From NCBI RefSeq assembly GCF_003663825.1, contig NZ_RCCC01000001.1:3976501-4040500 (forward strand): a stretch of 64,000 nt of DNA. The letters are read 5' to 3'. The DNA comes from Acidovorax sp. 106. Its GTDB lineage: Bacteria; Pseudomonadota; Gammaproteobacteria; Burkholderiales; Burkholderiaceae_C. The position numbers and the translations under genes were made by a program. How positions within the stretch are numbered: position 1 is the first letter of the stretch; every line of letters starts with the position of its first letter. Positions 34,731 to 44,603 of this stretch are shown piece by piece. Under the pieces are notes generated by a model. The model searched no databases, had not been told where the DNA came from, and saw nothing but the letters and a program-made list of their open reading frames with translations.

Positions 34731-36059
34731 ATGAATAACTCCAAACCCACAATGGCCGCAGCTGGCCCCGTGTCCTACTACCGCTTCAAGCCCTTGAACG
34801 TAGGGCGCTTCGTGATCTGGGCCCTGTTTGCCGTGGCACTCATCGTTGCGCCCATGCTGTTTCGCAGCAGCCTGGCGCTGACCATGCTCTCGCAGATCGG
34901 CTACCTCATCATCATCTGCCTGTCCTACAACATGCTGCTGGGGCAGGGCGGCATGCTGAGCTTTGGCCACGCGGTGTACACCGGCCTGGGTTCGTTCATC
35001 GCCATCCATGCCATGAACATGGCGACCAAAGGCTCAGCGGGCATTCCGCTGGTGTTGATTCCTTTGGTGGGGGGGCTGGCAGGGGCTTTCTTTGCCATCT
35101 TGCTCGGCTTTGTCACGACCAAAAAGTCGGGCACCACGTTTGCCATGATCACGCTGGGGGTGGGCGAGCTGGTGGCGTCTATGGCGCTGATGTTTCCTGA
35201 GTTCTTTGGGGGCGAGGGCGGCATCACGACTGACCGGGTGTACGGCACGTCGTTCTTCGGCATCACCTTCGGCCCGGCTATCCAGGTCTACTACCTCATC
35301 GCGGCTTACTGCTTTGTGTGTACAGCCGCCATGTTTGCCTTCACCGGCACGCCGCTGGGGCGCATTTTGAACGCGGTGCGCGACAACCCAGAGCGTGTCG
35401 AATTCATCGGCTACAACACCCAGCGCGTGCGCTATTTCGCCTTCATCATCGCGGGCTTCTTTGCGGGCATCGGCGGTGGTCTGGCCACCATCAACTTTGA
35501 AATCATCACCGGCGCCGACAGCCTGAGCGTGATCCGCTCGGGCGGCTACCTGCTGTTCACCTTCCTGGGCGGGGCCACGTTCTTCTTCGGCCCCATCATC
35601 GGTGCGGTGCTGCTGGTGCTGGCCTCGGTGTTGTTGTCCGAGCTCTCCAAAGCCTGGCTGCTGTACCTCGGATTGGTGTTCCTGTTCATGGTGATGTACG
35701 CCCCCGGCGGCATTGCCAGCCTGATCATGATGAACCTGCGCCTGGCCAAGTACGGCAAGCTGCGCCCGCTGTGGTCGTCTTACCTGGGGCTGGCAGGCAC
35801 AGGCCTGGTGGCGGTGATGGGCGCGGCCTGCATGGTGGAGATGACCTACCACCTGCAGCTCAATGCGGCCTTGGGGCCAGAGATGAACTTCCTGGGCGCC
35901 ACCATCAATGCCAAGGGCCTGACCAGCTGGTTTGGTGCGGGCTTTGTGATGCTTACTGGCGGCGGGCTGTTTGAGTTGTGCCGTCGGCAGTTTGCCAAGC
36001 AGTGGAGTTCCATTCAGGAAGAGATTGAACATGAAATCAAGCGCGGGGAGGCTTTGTGA
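34731..36059 (+). CDS. livM: Liv-type ABC transporter permease, LivM, with C-terminal extension
   Basis: A 442-residue permease, longer than the usual ~320-360. The N-terminal ~330 residues hold the LivM core: GYLIIICLSYNMLLGQGGML, SFGHAVYTGLGSFIA, GILNAVRDN-type loop (GRILNAVRDNPERVEFIGYN) and FTFLGGATFFFGPIIGAVL. The extra C-terminal ~110 residues add two membrane segments (YLGLAGTGLVAVMGAACMV and WFGAGFVMLTGGGLFELC) and a charged tail ending HEIKRGEAL. ATG 34731 is preferred over the upstream in-frame start at 34716. The stop overlaps a GTG of the next frame (GTGA). Confidence 0.9.
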   Translation: MNNSKPTMAAAGPVSYYRFKPLNVGRFVIWALFAVALIVAPMLFRSSLALTMLSQIGYLIIICLSYNMLLGQGGMLSFGHAVYTGLGSFIAIHAMNMATKGSAGIPLVLIPLVGGLAGAFFAILLGFVTTKKSGTTFAMITLGVGELVASMALMFPEFFGGEGGITTDRVYGTSFFGITFGPAIQVYYLIAAYCFVCTAAMFAFTGTPLGRILNAVRDNPERVEFIGYNTQRVRYFAFIIAGFFAGIGGGLATINFEIITGADSLSVIRSGGYLLFTFLGGATFFFGPIIGAVLLVLASVLLSELSKAWLLYLGLVFLFMVMYAPGGIASLIMMNLRLAKYGKLRPLWSSYLGLAGTGLVAVMGAACMVEMTYHLQLNAALGPEMNFLGATINAKGLTSWFGAGFVMLTGGGLFELCRRQFAKQWSSIQEEIEHEIKRGEAL

Positions 36060-36061
36060 CC

Positions 36062-36847
36062 ATGGCGGCTGACAACGCAACCTACGCGCTGGAACTGCGC
36101 GATCTGCGCAAGAGTTTTGGCAAGACCGAAATCATCCGGGGCGCTAACTTGGCGGTGGCACCGGGCGAGCGGGTGGCCATCATTGGCCCCAACGGCGCAG
36201 GCAAGTCCACGCTGTTCAACCTCATCAGCGGGCGCTTTGCGCCCACCAGTGGCGACGTGATCTTGAACGGCCAGCGCATCAACGGCCTGGCCCCCTACGA
36301 GATCAACCGTAAGGGCCTGTCGCGCAGTTTCCAGATCACCAACATCTTCCCCAAGCTTTCGGTGTTTGAGAACCTGCGCTGCGGTGTGCTGTGGAGCATG
36401 GGCTACAAGTACACCTTCTTGCGCTTTCTCTCCAATCTTGACGACGCCAATGAGCGTGCCAAAGAGCTGATGGAGATGATCAAGCTCGACAAGAAGCGCG
36501 ACACCCTGGCGATGAACCTGACCTACGCCGAGCAGCGTGCGCTGGAGATCGGCATCACCATTGCAGGCGGTGCCAACGTCATCTTGCTGGACGAGCCTAC
36601 CGCAGGCATGAGCAAGAGCGAAACCACGCGCTTCATTCGCCTCATCAAGGAAGTGACCGTGGGTCGCACGCTGCTGACCGTGGAGCACGATATGGGCGTG
36701 GTGTTTGGCCTGGCCGACAAGATCGCTGTGGTTGTCTATGGCGAGGTGATTGCGTTTGATACCCCCGAGAAGGTGCGGGCCAATCAGCGCGTGCAAGAGG
36801 CCTACCTTGGATCGGCCGTGGCAGACGCACAGGGAGCGGGACACTGA
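36062..36847 (+). CDS. livG: Liv-type ABC ATPase, LivG
   Basis: A 261-residue ATPase. Walker A is GPNGAGKST, the Q-loop region SRSFQITNIFPKLSVFENL, Walker B NVILLDEPTAGMS and switch His EHDMG. The signature region is LTYAEQRALEI, unlike LSGGQQR but near the LSYGEQR variant of LivG. GGGGAG lies 9 bases before ATG 36062; the GTG at 36056 overlaps the livM stop but is only three bases from the same RBS. LivF starts 3 bp after it. Confidence 0.92.
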   Translation: MAADNATYALELRDLRKSFGKTEIIRGANLAVAPGERVAIIGPNGAGKSTLFNLISGRFAPTSGDVILNGQRINGLAPYEINRKGLSRSFQITNIFPKLSVFENLRCGVLWSMGYKYTFLRFLSNLDDANERAKELMEMIKLDKKRDTLAMNLTYAEQRALEIGITIAGGANVILLDEPTAGMSKSETTRFIRLIKEVTVGRTLLTVEHDMGVVFGLADKIAVVVYGEVIAFDTPEKVRANQRVQEAYLGSAVADAQGAGH

Positions 36848-36850
36848 CTT

Positions 36851-37546
36851 ATGCTGAAAATCGACAACCTACACGCCTACTACGGCAAAAGCCATGTGCT
36901 GCATGGCGTCAGCTTTGAAGTGCAACCCGGCGAGATCGTGGCGCTGCTCGGGCGCAACGGCTCGGGGCGCTCCACCACTGCCAAGGCCATCATGGGCCTG
37001 GTGGACTGGGAGGGCACGCTGCAATGGAAGGGGCAGAACCTCAACGGCAAAAAGGCCTACGAGATTGCACACCTGGGTCTGGGCTATGTGCCCGAGAGCC
37101 GCGATGTGTTCCCCAACCTGACGGTGCACCAGAACCTGCTGCTGGGGCAAAAGGGCAGTGGCAAAGGCAGCCGCTGGTCGTTTGACGACATGTACGAAAT
37201 GTTCCCCCGCCTCAAAGAACGCCAGCACACCGAGGCGGGCGTGATGTCAGGCGGCGAGCAGCAGATGCTGACGCTGTGCCGCACCCTCATGGGCGACCCC
37301 GACCTCATCATCATCGACGAGCCCACCGAAGGCCTGGCGCCCAAGATCGTGGAGCTGGTGGGACAGTACCTGCAGACGCTGAAGGCCCGGGGCATCTCGG
37401 TGCTTTTGATTGAGCAAAAGCTCACCATCGCCATGACCATCTCTGACCGCGCCCTGGTCATGGGCCACGGCTCCATCGTGTTCCAGGGCACGCCCGACAG
37501 CTTGCGAGCAGACAACTACATCCGCAAGGAGTGGCTGGAGGTTTAA
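36851..37546 (+). CDS. livF: Liv-type ABC ATPase, LivF, with Arg in Walker A
   Basis: A 231-residue ATPase with signature MSGGEQQMLTLCRTLM, Walker B LIIIDEPTEGLAP and family tails LLIEQKL and VFQGTPDSLRAD. Walker A reads GRNGSGRST: the invariant phosphate-binding Lys is Arg40 (codon CGC). All other motifs are normal. In a LivG/LivF heterodimer one impaired site may be tolerated. I have a memory of similar Arg variants in Burkholderiales LivF proteins, but this cannot be checked here. Confidence 0.92.
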   Translation: MLKIDNLHAYYGKSHVLHGVSFEVQPGEIVALLGRNGSGRSTTAKAIMGLVDWEGTLQWKGQNLNGKKAYEIAHLGLGYVPESRDVFPNLTVHQNLLLGQKGSGKGSRWSFDDMYEMFPRLKERQHTEAGVMSGGEQQMLTLCRTLMGDPDLIIIDEPTEGLAPKIVELVGQYLQTLKARGISVLLIEQKLTIAMTISDRALVMGHGSIVFQGTPDSLRADNYIRKEWLEV

Positions 37547-37851
37547 GTACCCCATAGGTTTGTCAGTGCGAGTGACTTCAAGCCTCGGCATCGCTGCTGG
37601 GGCTTTTTTTTGCCCTGCGTGGCTTTGTCTTGATCTGTGTCGGGAACTCGCTTTTTGGGCGCTGTGAAGTCATGGCAATGACCGCGCGCTGGCGTATAAG
37701 TCTTCTGTCGCCTGCGTTTTGGCCATTTTGCAAACGGGCGACCTGGTCACCCGCAGGCCGCACAGCCACAGGGCAGGGCTACCCGCCTTCTCGCCCTGCA
37801 GCCTCCGGCGCTTCGCGGATGTCCAACTTACCCAAGGGACGTCAGAAGCAC
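37547..37851. other. Intergenic region between livF and the oleate hydratase gene
   Basis: About 300 bp. It starts with a terminator-like hairpin (listed). The rest is GC-rich with no clear promoter or other gene. The hydratase frame is open through much of it, but no RBS supports an upstream start. Confidence 0.5.
37580..37612 (+). terminator. Terminator after livF
   Basis: AAGCCTC, loop of ~12, GGGGCTT followed by eight T's. An imperfect stem with a strong T-run ~35 bp after livF. Confidence 0.7.
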
Positions 37852-39492
37852 ATGAAAAAGCACACCAAAAACCCATCTCCCGCCAACCCCCAAACCGCCC
37901 AGCTGTGGATCGTGGGGGGCGGCATCGCAGGCATGTCTGTGGCCGCCTTTGCCATTCGCGATGGCAAGGTGCCCGCCAGCCATATCCACATTCTGGAAGA
38001 AACGGGCATGCCCGGTGGCTCGCTCGATGGCGGCGCTGCGCCCAATGCGCCAGCGCCCCAGACCTGGGTGACGCGCGGTGGCCGCATGCTGACCGACGAA
38101 ACCTACCTGTGCCTGTGGGACTTGTTTGAGGGCATTCCCTCGCTCGAAGATCCCACTGTGTCGGTGCGCGAAGAATGCCGCCAGTTCAATGCCCGCGTGC
38201 AGACCCATGCCCAGGCCCGCCTGATCGATGCGCAGCACGTGATTGCCGATGCCGAGAAGCTGGGCCTGTCGATGGGGCACCGCGTGCAGATGCTGCGCCT
38301 GCTGGCCCTGACCGAGGCCCACATCGGCAGCCGCCGTATCGACGAGTTCTTTGACGAAGCGTTTTTTGAAACCCATTTTTGGCGCATGTGGCGCACCACC
38401 TTTGCCTTCCAGAAGTGGCACAGCGCCATTGAGTTGCGCCGCTACTTCCTGCGATTTGTGCAAGAGTTCTCGCGCATCCACACCCTGGCGGGCGTCAAGC
38501 GCACCAAGTACAACCAGTACGACTCGATGGTGGTGCCCCTGCAGCGCTGGTTGATGGAGCAGGGCGTGGACGTGCGCTTTGGCCACCGGGTGACCGACGC
38601 TACTTTTGCCACCCAGAGCGACGGCACACGCCGCGCCACGGCGCTGCAGGTGCACACGGTGCAGGGCGGTATCGCCATGGACACCACGCTGGACCTGGGC
38701 GCCGACGACCTGGCTTTCTTTACCCTGGGCTCTATTACCTCGGACGCACGCTACGGCGGCAACGACGACGTGCCGGCACTGGTGCGTGGCCGCGAGGACC
38801 ATGGCTGGGCGCTGTGGGAGAAGATCGCGCAGAAGGCCCCCGACTTTGGTCGCCCAACGGCGTTTTGCGGCAATGTGGACGAGCACAAGTGGGAGTCGTT
38901 CACCCTCACCATGCGCGACGACCGGCTGCTGCAGCGCATCACCGAATACTCGGGCAACAAGCCCGGCACGGGCGCCCTGATGACCTGGTACGAATCGGGC
39001 TGGCACCTGTCGGTGGTGGTGCCGCACCAGCCGCATTTTGATGGGCAGGCAGAGGGCACTTACACCCTGTGGGGCTATGGCTTTCAAGTGGACAACGAGG
39101 GTGACTACGTGCGCAAGCCCATGTCGCAGGCCACGGGCCGTGAAATTCTCACCGAACTCATCCACCAGATGGGTTTTGGCGACCTGCTGGACCATGTGCT
39201 GGCCACCACCGATATGACCACGGTGATGATGCCCTATGCCTCGGCCCTGTTTGCCTGCCGCGCGCCGGGTGACCGGCCCCTGGTGTTGCCCGAGGGCTCG
39301 CAGAACTTCGCCTTCCTCGGCCAGTTTGTCGAGATGGAAGACGATGTGGTGTTCACGGTGGAGTATTCGGTGCGCTGCGCGATGGTGGCCACCTACCACC
39401 TGCTGGGCATTGAGCGGGAGATCCCCGCCATCTACAACGGCATGCTGGACCCCAAGGTGGGGCTGCATGCGCTGGAGGCTGCCTTCCGCTGA
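37852..39492 (+). CDS. Oleate hydratase (MCRA family)
   Basis: FAD-dependent hydratase that adds water to the cis-9 double bond of unsaturated fatty acids, giving 10-hydroxy acids. About 546 residues. The FAD Rossmann motif is VGGGIAGMSVAAF near residue 20. LEETGMPGGSLDGG, GGRMLTDETYLCLWDL and YNQYDSMVVPLQRWL are typical, as are FTLGSITSDARYGGND, FGDLLDHVLATTDMTTVMMP and FVEMEDDVVFTVEYS. The start is uncertain: 37852 fits the family; ATG 37819 would add eleven residues. It follows an intact terminator and probably has its own promoter. It fits the fatty-acid theme around it. Confidence 0.9.
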   Translation: MKKHTKNPSPANPQTAQLWIVGGGIAGMSVAAFAIRDGKVPASHIHILEETGMPGGSLDGGAAPNAPAPQTWVTRGGRMLTDETYLCLWDLFEGIPSLEDPTVSVREECRQFNARVQTHAQARLIDAQHVIADAEKLGLSMGHRVQMLRLLALTEAHIGSRRIDEFFDEAFFETHFWRMWRTTFAFQKWHSAIELRRYFLRFVQEFSRIHTLAGVKRTKYNQYDSMVVPLQRWLMEQGVDVRFGHRVTDATFATQSDGTRRATALQVHTVQGGIAMDTTLDLGADDLAFFTLGSITSDARYGGNDDVPALVRGREDHGWALWEKIAQKAPDFGRPTAFCGNVDEHKWESFTLTMRDDRLLQRITEYSGNKPGTGALMTWYESGWHLSVVVPHQPHFDGQAEGTYTLWGYGFQVDNEGDYVRKPMSQATGREILTELIHQMGFGDLLDHVLATTDMTTVMMPYASALFACRAPGDRPLVLPEGSQNFAFLGQFVEMEDDVVFTVEYSVRCAMVATYHLLGIEREIPAIYNGMLDPKVGLHALEAAFR

Positions 39493-39518
39493 CGCGACGC
39501 CCCCGAACCCACTGACCA

Positions 39519-39540
39519 AGCCCCTTGCGAGGGGCTTTTT
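39519..39540 (+). terminator. Terminator after the oleate hydratase gene
   Basis: AAGCCCCT, loop TGCG, AGGGGCTTTTT: a compact stem with a T-run 26 bp after the stop. Confidence 0.9.
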
Positions 39541-39690
39541 GCATGGGGACGCGGGTTCCAGTCCAGCGTTCACTGCCGATCTTGTCCCGGGCGGGACAAA
39601 CAGAGTCGCCCTGTCACTGGCAAAGTCACAGAGAGCCTCTACAATAAAATCGCACGACCGTTCTTTTTCATTCTTCCAAGGGACAACAGC

Positions 39691-41790
<2,100 letters not shown>

Positions 41791-41829
41791 GCCGCACGCG
41801 CCCTTTTCAAAAGAATCAAAGGAATTCAC

Positions 41830-43005
41830 ATGACATCCGCAGTGATTGTTTCCACCGCCCGTACCCCGCTTGCCAAAAGCTGGAAGGGTTCCTTCAACAT
41901 GACGCACGGCGCCACCTTGGGCGGCCATGCCGTGCAGCACGCCGTGCAGCGCGCTGGTATTGACGGCGCCGACGTGGACGACGTCATCATGGGCTGCGCC
42001 ACACCCGAAGGCGCCACGGGCAGCAACATCGCGCGCCAGATTGCGCTCAAGGCTGGCTTGCCCATCACGGCCTCGGGCGTCACCGTCAACCGCTTTTGCT
42101 CGTCGGGTCTGCAGACCATTGCCATGGCCGCCCAGCGCATCATCGCGGGCGAGGCCGATGTGTATGTGGCCGGTGGTGTGGAAAGTATCTCTTGCGTGCA
42201 GCAAGAGATGAACCTGCACATGATCCAGGACCTGGCCCTTGCCAAACAAAAGCCCGAGATCTACTGGAGCATGCTGCAGACGGCCGAGCAAGTGGCCAAG
42301 CGCTACCACATCGGCCGCGAAGCCATGGACGAATACGGCGCCGCCAGCCAGCAAAAGGCCTGCGCAGCGCAAGCGGCTGGCCTGTTCGATGCCGAAATTG
42401 CCCCCATCACCGTCACGGCCGGTATTGCCGACAAGACGCTGGGTCTGATCACCAAGCAGGTCACCGTCAGCAAGGACGAAGGCACCCGCGAAGGCACTAC
42501 GGTGGAAGCCATTAGCGGCCTGCGTTCGGCATTGCCAGGCGGCCTGATCTCGGCCGGCAACGCCAGCCAGTTCTCTGACGGCGCGGGTGCCTGCGTGGTC
42601 ACCAGCGAAGAGTACGCCAGCAAGAAGGGCCTCAAACCCCTGGGCCGCTTCCTGGGCTTTGCCGTGGCGGGTTGTGAGCCTGATGAAATGGGTATTGGCC
42701 CCGTGTTCGCGGTGCCCAAGGTGCTAAAGAAGGTGGGCCTGACGGTGCAGGACATCGACCTGTGGGAGCTGAACGAAGCCTTTGCCGTACAGGTGCTGTA
42801 TTGCCGCGACAAACTGGGCATCCCGGCCGACCGCCTGAACGTGAACGGCGGCGCCATCGCCGTGGGCCACCCCTACGGTGTGTCGGGCCAGCGCCTCACC
42901 GGCCATGCGCTCATCGAGGGCAAGCGCCGTGGCGTCAAGCGCGTGTGCGTGACCATGTGCATTGGCGGCGGTATGGGCGCCGCAGGGGTTTTTGAGGTGC
43001 TGTAA
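41830..43005 (+). CDS. Acetyl-CoA acyltransferase (thiolase), FadA type
   Basis: Thiolytic cleavage of 3-ketoacyl-CoA. The 391 residues have the acyl-enzyme Cys90 in [10 protein letters not shown], the general base His in [18 protein letters not shown] and the second Cys in [13 protein letters not shown]. The Fx[10 protein letters not shown] region is present ([13 protein letters not shown]). An AAAGGAATTC-type RBS precedes the ATG. It is cotranscribed with the hydratase/dehydrogenase gene and followed by a strong terminator. Confidence 0.95.
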   Translation: MTSAVIVSTARTPLAKSWKGSFNMTHGATLGGHAVQHAVQRAGIDGADVDDVIMGCATPEGATGSNIARQIALKAGLPITASGVTVNRFCSSGLQTIAMAAQRIIAGEADVYVAGGVESISCVQQEMNLHMIQDLALAKQKPEIYWSMLQTAEQVAKRYHIGREAMDEYGAASQQKACAAQAAGLFDAEIAPITVTAGIADKTLGLITKQVTVSKDEGTREGTTVEAISGLRSALPGGLISAGNASQFSDGAGACVVTSEEYASKKGLKPLGRFLGFAVAGCEPDEMGIGPVFAVPKVLKKVGLTVQDIDLWELNEAFAVQVLYCRDKLGIPADRLNVNGGAIAVGHPYGVSGQRLTGHALIEGKRRGVKRVCVTMCIGGGMGAAGVFEVL

Positions 43006-43031
43006 GCCCCCAGCCCGCTAGGCTTTGAACG

Positions 43032-43066
43032 CGCCCCGCGTCAGCACAAAGGCTGGCGCGGGGCGT
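43032..43066 (+). terminator. Terminator after the thiolase gene
   Basis: CGCCCCGCG ... CGCGGGGCG with an inner TCAGC/GCTGG pairing, then TTTGTGCTTTTT. It lies ~27 bp after the stop, just before a repeat copy. Confidence 0.85.
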
Positions 43067-43079
43067 TTGTGCTTTTTGC

Positions 43080-43138
43080 TATTGATTTGATAGCTGTTTG
43101 CGCAATTTTTACGAGCGCTAGGCAGCATTTAAATGAAT
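43080..43138 (-). repeat. Dispersed ~57-bp repeat, family 1, copy E
   Basis: On the minus strand: TAAATGCTGCCTAGCGCTCG, then TAAAAATTGCGCAAACAGCT and ATCAAATCAATAGC. A more diverged copy that keeps CTAGCGCT and AGCTATCAAATCAATAG. Confidence 0.75.
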
Positions 43139-43287
43139 AGGTTGGCCCGGTTGCGTTGCGGATTGGGCCCGGCTGTGAATGTCTGCTACCGCACGGACGC
43201 AAGCAGATGTTGGGGCGTAAGGTCTTGGTGCAGGCAGGGGTGCGAGTTCCGCGCCCGCAGCGCTGCCAACCTGATCAGGAGATTCTT

Positions 43288-44433
43288 ATGACCTCATTGG
43301 CCGCTTTGCTCAATGGCCCGACGCCGCCGGACGAAGACCTGGTGGATCAAGCCCGCCCCGGTCACGGAATTCCGTCGCAAGACCCGGATCCTGCGGCGCA
43401 GCGTGTGCTGGAGCCTGAAGACGCTGCGCGCGAAGCCCAGTCGGTATGGGTGGGGGGAGGCGTGGTGGCTGGCGCCGCCACAGGTGCGGCGGTGGGGGTG
43501 ATGGTGGCTGGACCGGTTGGGGTGGCGGTGGGGTCTGCACTGGGCGCCGTGGCCGGTGCTGTGGGCGGCGCCATGGCGGGCGCCACCGATGGGCTTGCCG
43601 ATCCTGAGCGCCTGGATGCCAAAAGCAGGGGGCGCGTCAACCTGTACATCGAAGACACCGGCGGCAGCGGCCGCCCGCTGGTGCTTATCCACGGCTGGCC
43701 CCTATCGGCCCAGGCCTGGGCCCCGCAGGTGCCTGCGCTGCAAGCGGCGGGCTTTCGCGTGGTGGCTTACGACCGAAGGGGCTTTGGCCGGTCTGAGAAG
43801 CCGCACTCGGCTTACAGCTACGACGAGTTGGCGGACGACCTGCAGCAAGTGATGGACCAATGCACGCTTGAGGATGTGACGCTGGTGGGCTTCTCCATGG
43901 GCGGGGGCGAGGTGGCGCGCTACATGGGCCGGTGGGGGCAGTCGCGCGTGCACAGCGCAGTGTTTGCAGCGGCCGTGACGCCTTGCCTGATGCGTTCCGC
44001 CGACAACCCCGATGGGCCGTTGACGCAGGAGCGGGCGTTGCAAAAGAAGAGTGCTCTGGAGCAAGACCGCGATGGCTACTTCGAGCAGTTTGTGACGGAC
44101 TTTTTCTCTGCCAACGAGGTGCTGCAGGTCACGCTGGCACAGCGGGCCGATGCGGTTGCCCTGTGCCACCAGTCGGCACAGCATGCCGCTTTGGCCTGCA
44201 TGGACGCCTTTGCCAGCACCGACTTTCGGGCCGACCTGAAGAAAGTGACCGTACCCACGTTGGTGATCCACGGCACTGCAGACGGTATTGTGCCCATCGA
44301 GGGATCGGGCATGCGAACCCACCGTGCCGTGCCCCACAGCCAACTGGTGACCGTGGGCGATGCACCGCATGGATTCAACCTGTCCCATGCGCAGGCGTTC
44401 AATGATGCGCTGCTGGCGTTTTTGCGGACCTGA
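43288..44433 (+). CDS. Alpha/beta hydrolase with glycine-zipper N-terminal domain
   Basis: A 381-residue protein of unusual build. Residues ~1-60 are acidic and Pro-rich. Residues ~60-110 are a glycine/alanine-rich zipper (VGGGVVAGAATGAAVGV, then GVAVGSALGAVAGAVGGAMA), typical of membrane-associating or self-assembling segments. Residues ~120-381 form an alpha/beta hydrolase close to non-haem chloroperoxidases/esterases: nucleophile Ser in LVGFSMGGGEVAR, Asp in HGTADGIVP and His in GDAPHGFNLSH. No signal peptide is seen. CAGGAG precedes ATG 43288. The hydrolase alone is common; the fusion is not familiar to me. Substrate unknown. Confidence 0.8.
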   Translation: MTSLAALLNGPTPPDEDLVDQARPGHGIPSQDPDPAAQRVLEPEDAAREAQSVWVGGGVVAGAATGAAVGVMVAGPVGVAVGSALGAVAGAVGGAMAGATDGLADPERLDAKSRGRVNLYIEDTGGSGRPLVLIHGWPLSAQAWAPQVPALQAAGFRVVAYDRRGFGRSEKPHSAYSYDELADDLQQVMDQCTLEDVTLVGFSMGGGEVARYMGRWGQSRVHSAVFAAAVTPCLMRSADNPDGPLTQERALQKKSALEQDRDGYFEQFVTDFFSANEVLQVTLAQRADAVALCHQSAQHAALACMDAFASTDFRADLKKVTVPTLVIHGTADGIVPIEGSGMRTHRAVPHSQLVTVGDAPHGFNLSHAQAFNDALLAFLRT

Positions 44434-44603
44434 GTAGCGCAAGGGCCGCTCGCTTGGGGTTGGCTGCAATGTCGGCCCAAGTCCCCCCGTCGTGACTAGC
44501 GAGCCGGGGTACCCATCCTCGGGTGGCGGGTCAGGGTCTGAGCCCCCTCGGCGCGTCACGCAGCGGACATGGTGTGTGCAGATGAGCCACCATAATTTGC
44601 TGC

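Noticed and set aside
39645..39668. ACGACCGT palindrome near a TAAAAT box before the FadB-type gene, as a fatty-acid regulator site
   Set aside because: Too short to be convincing; no second copy was found before the other fatty-acid genes.
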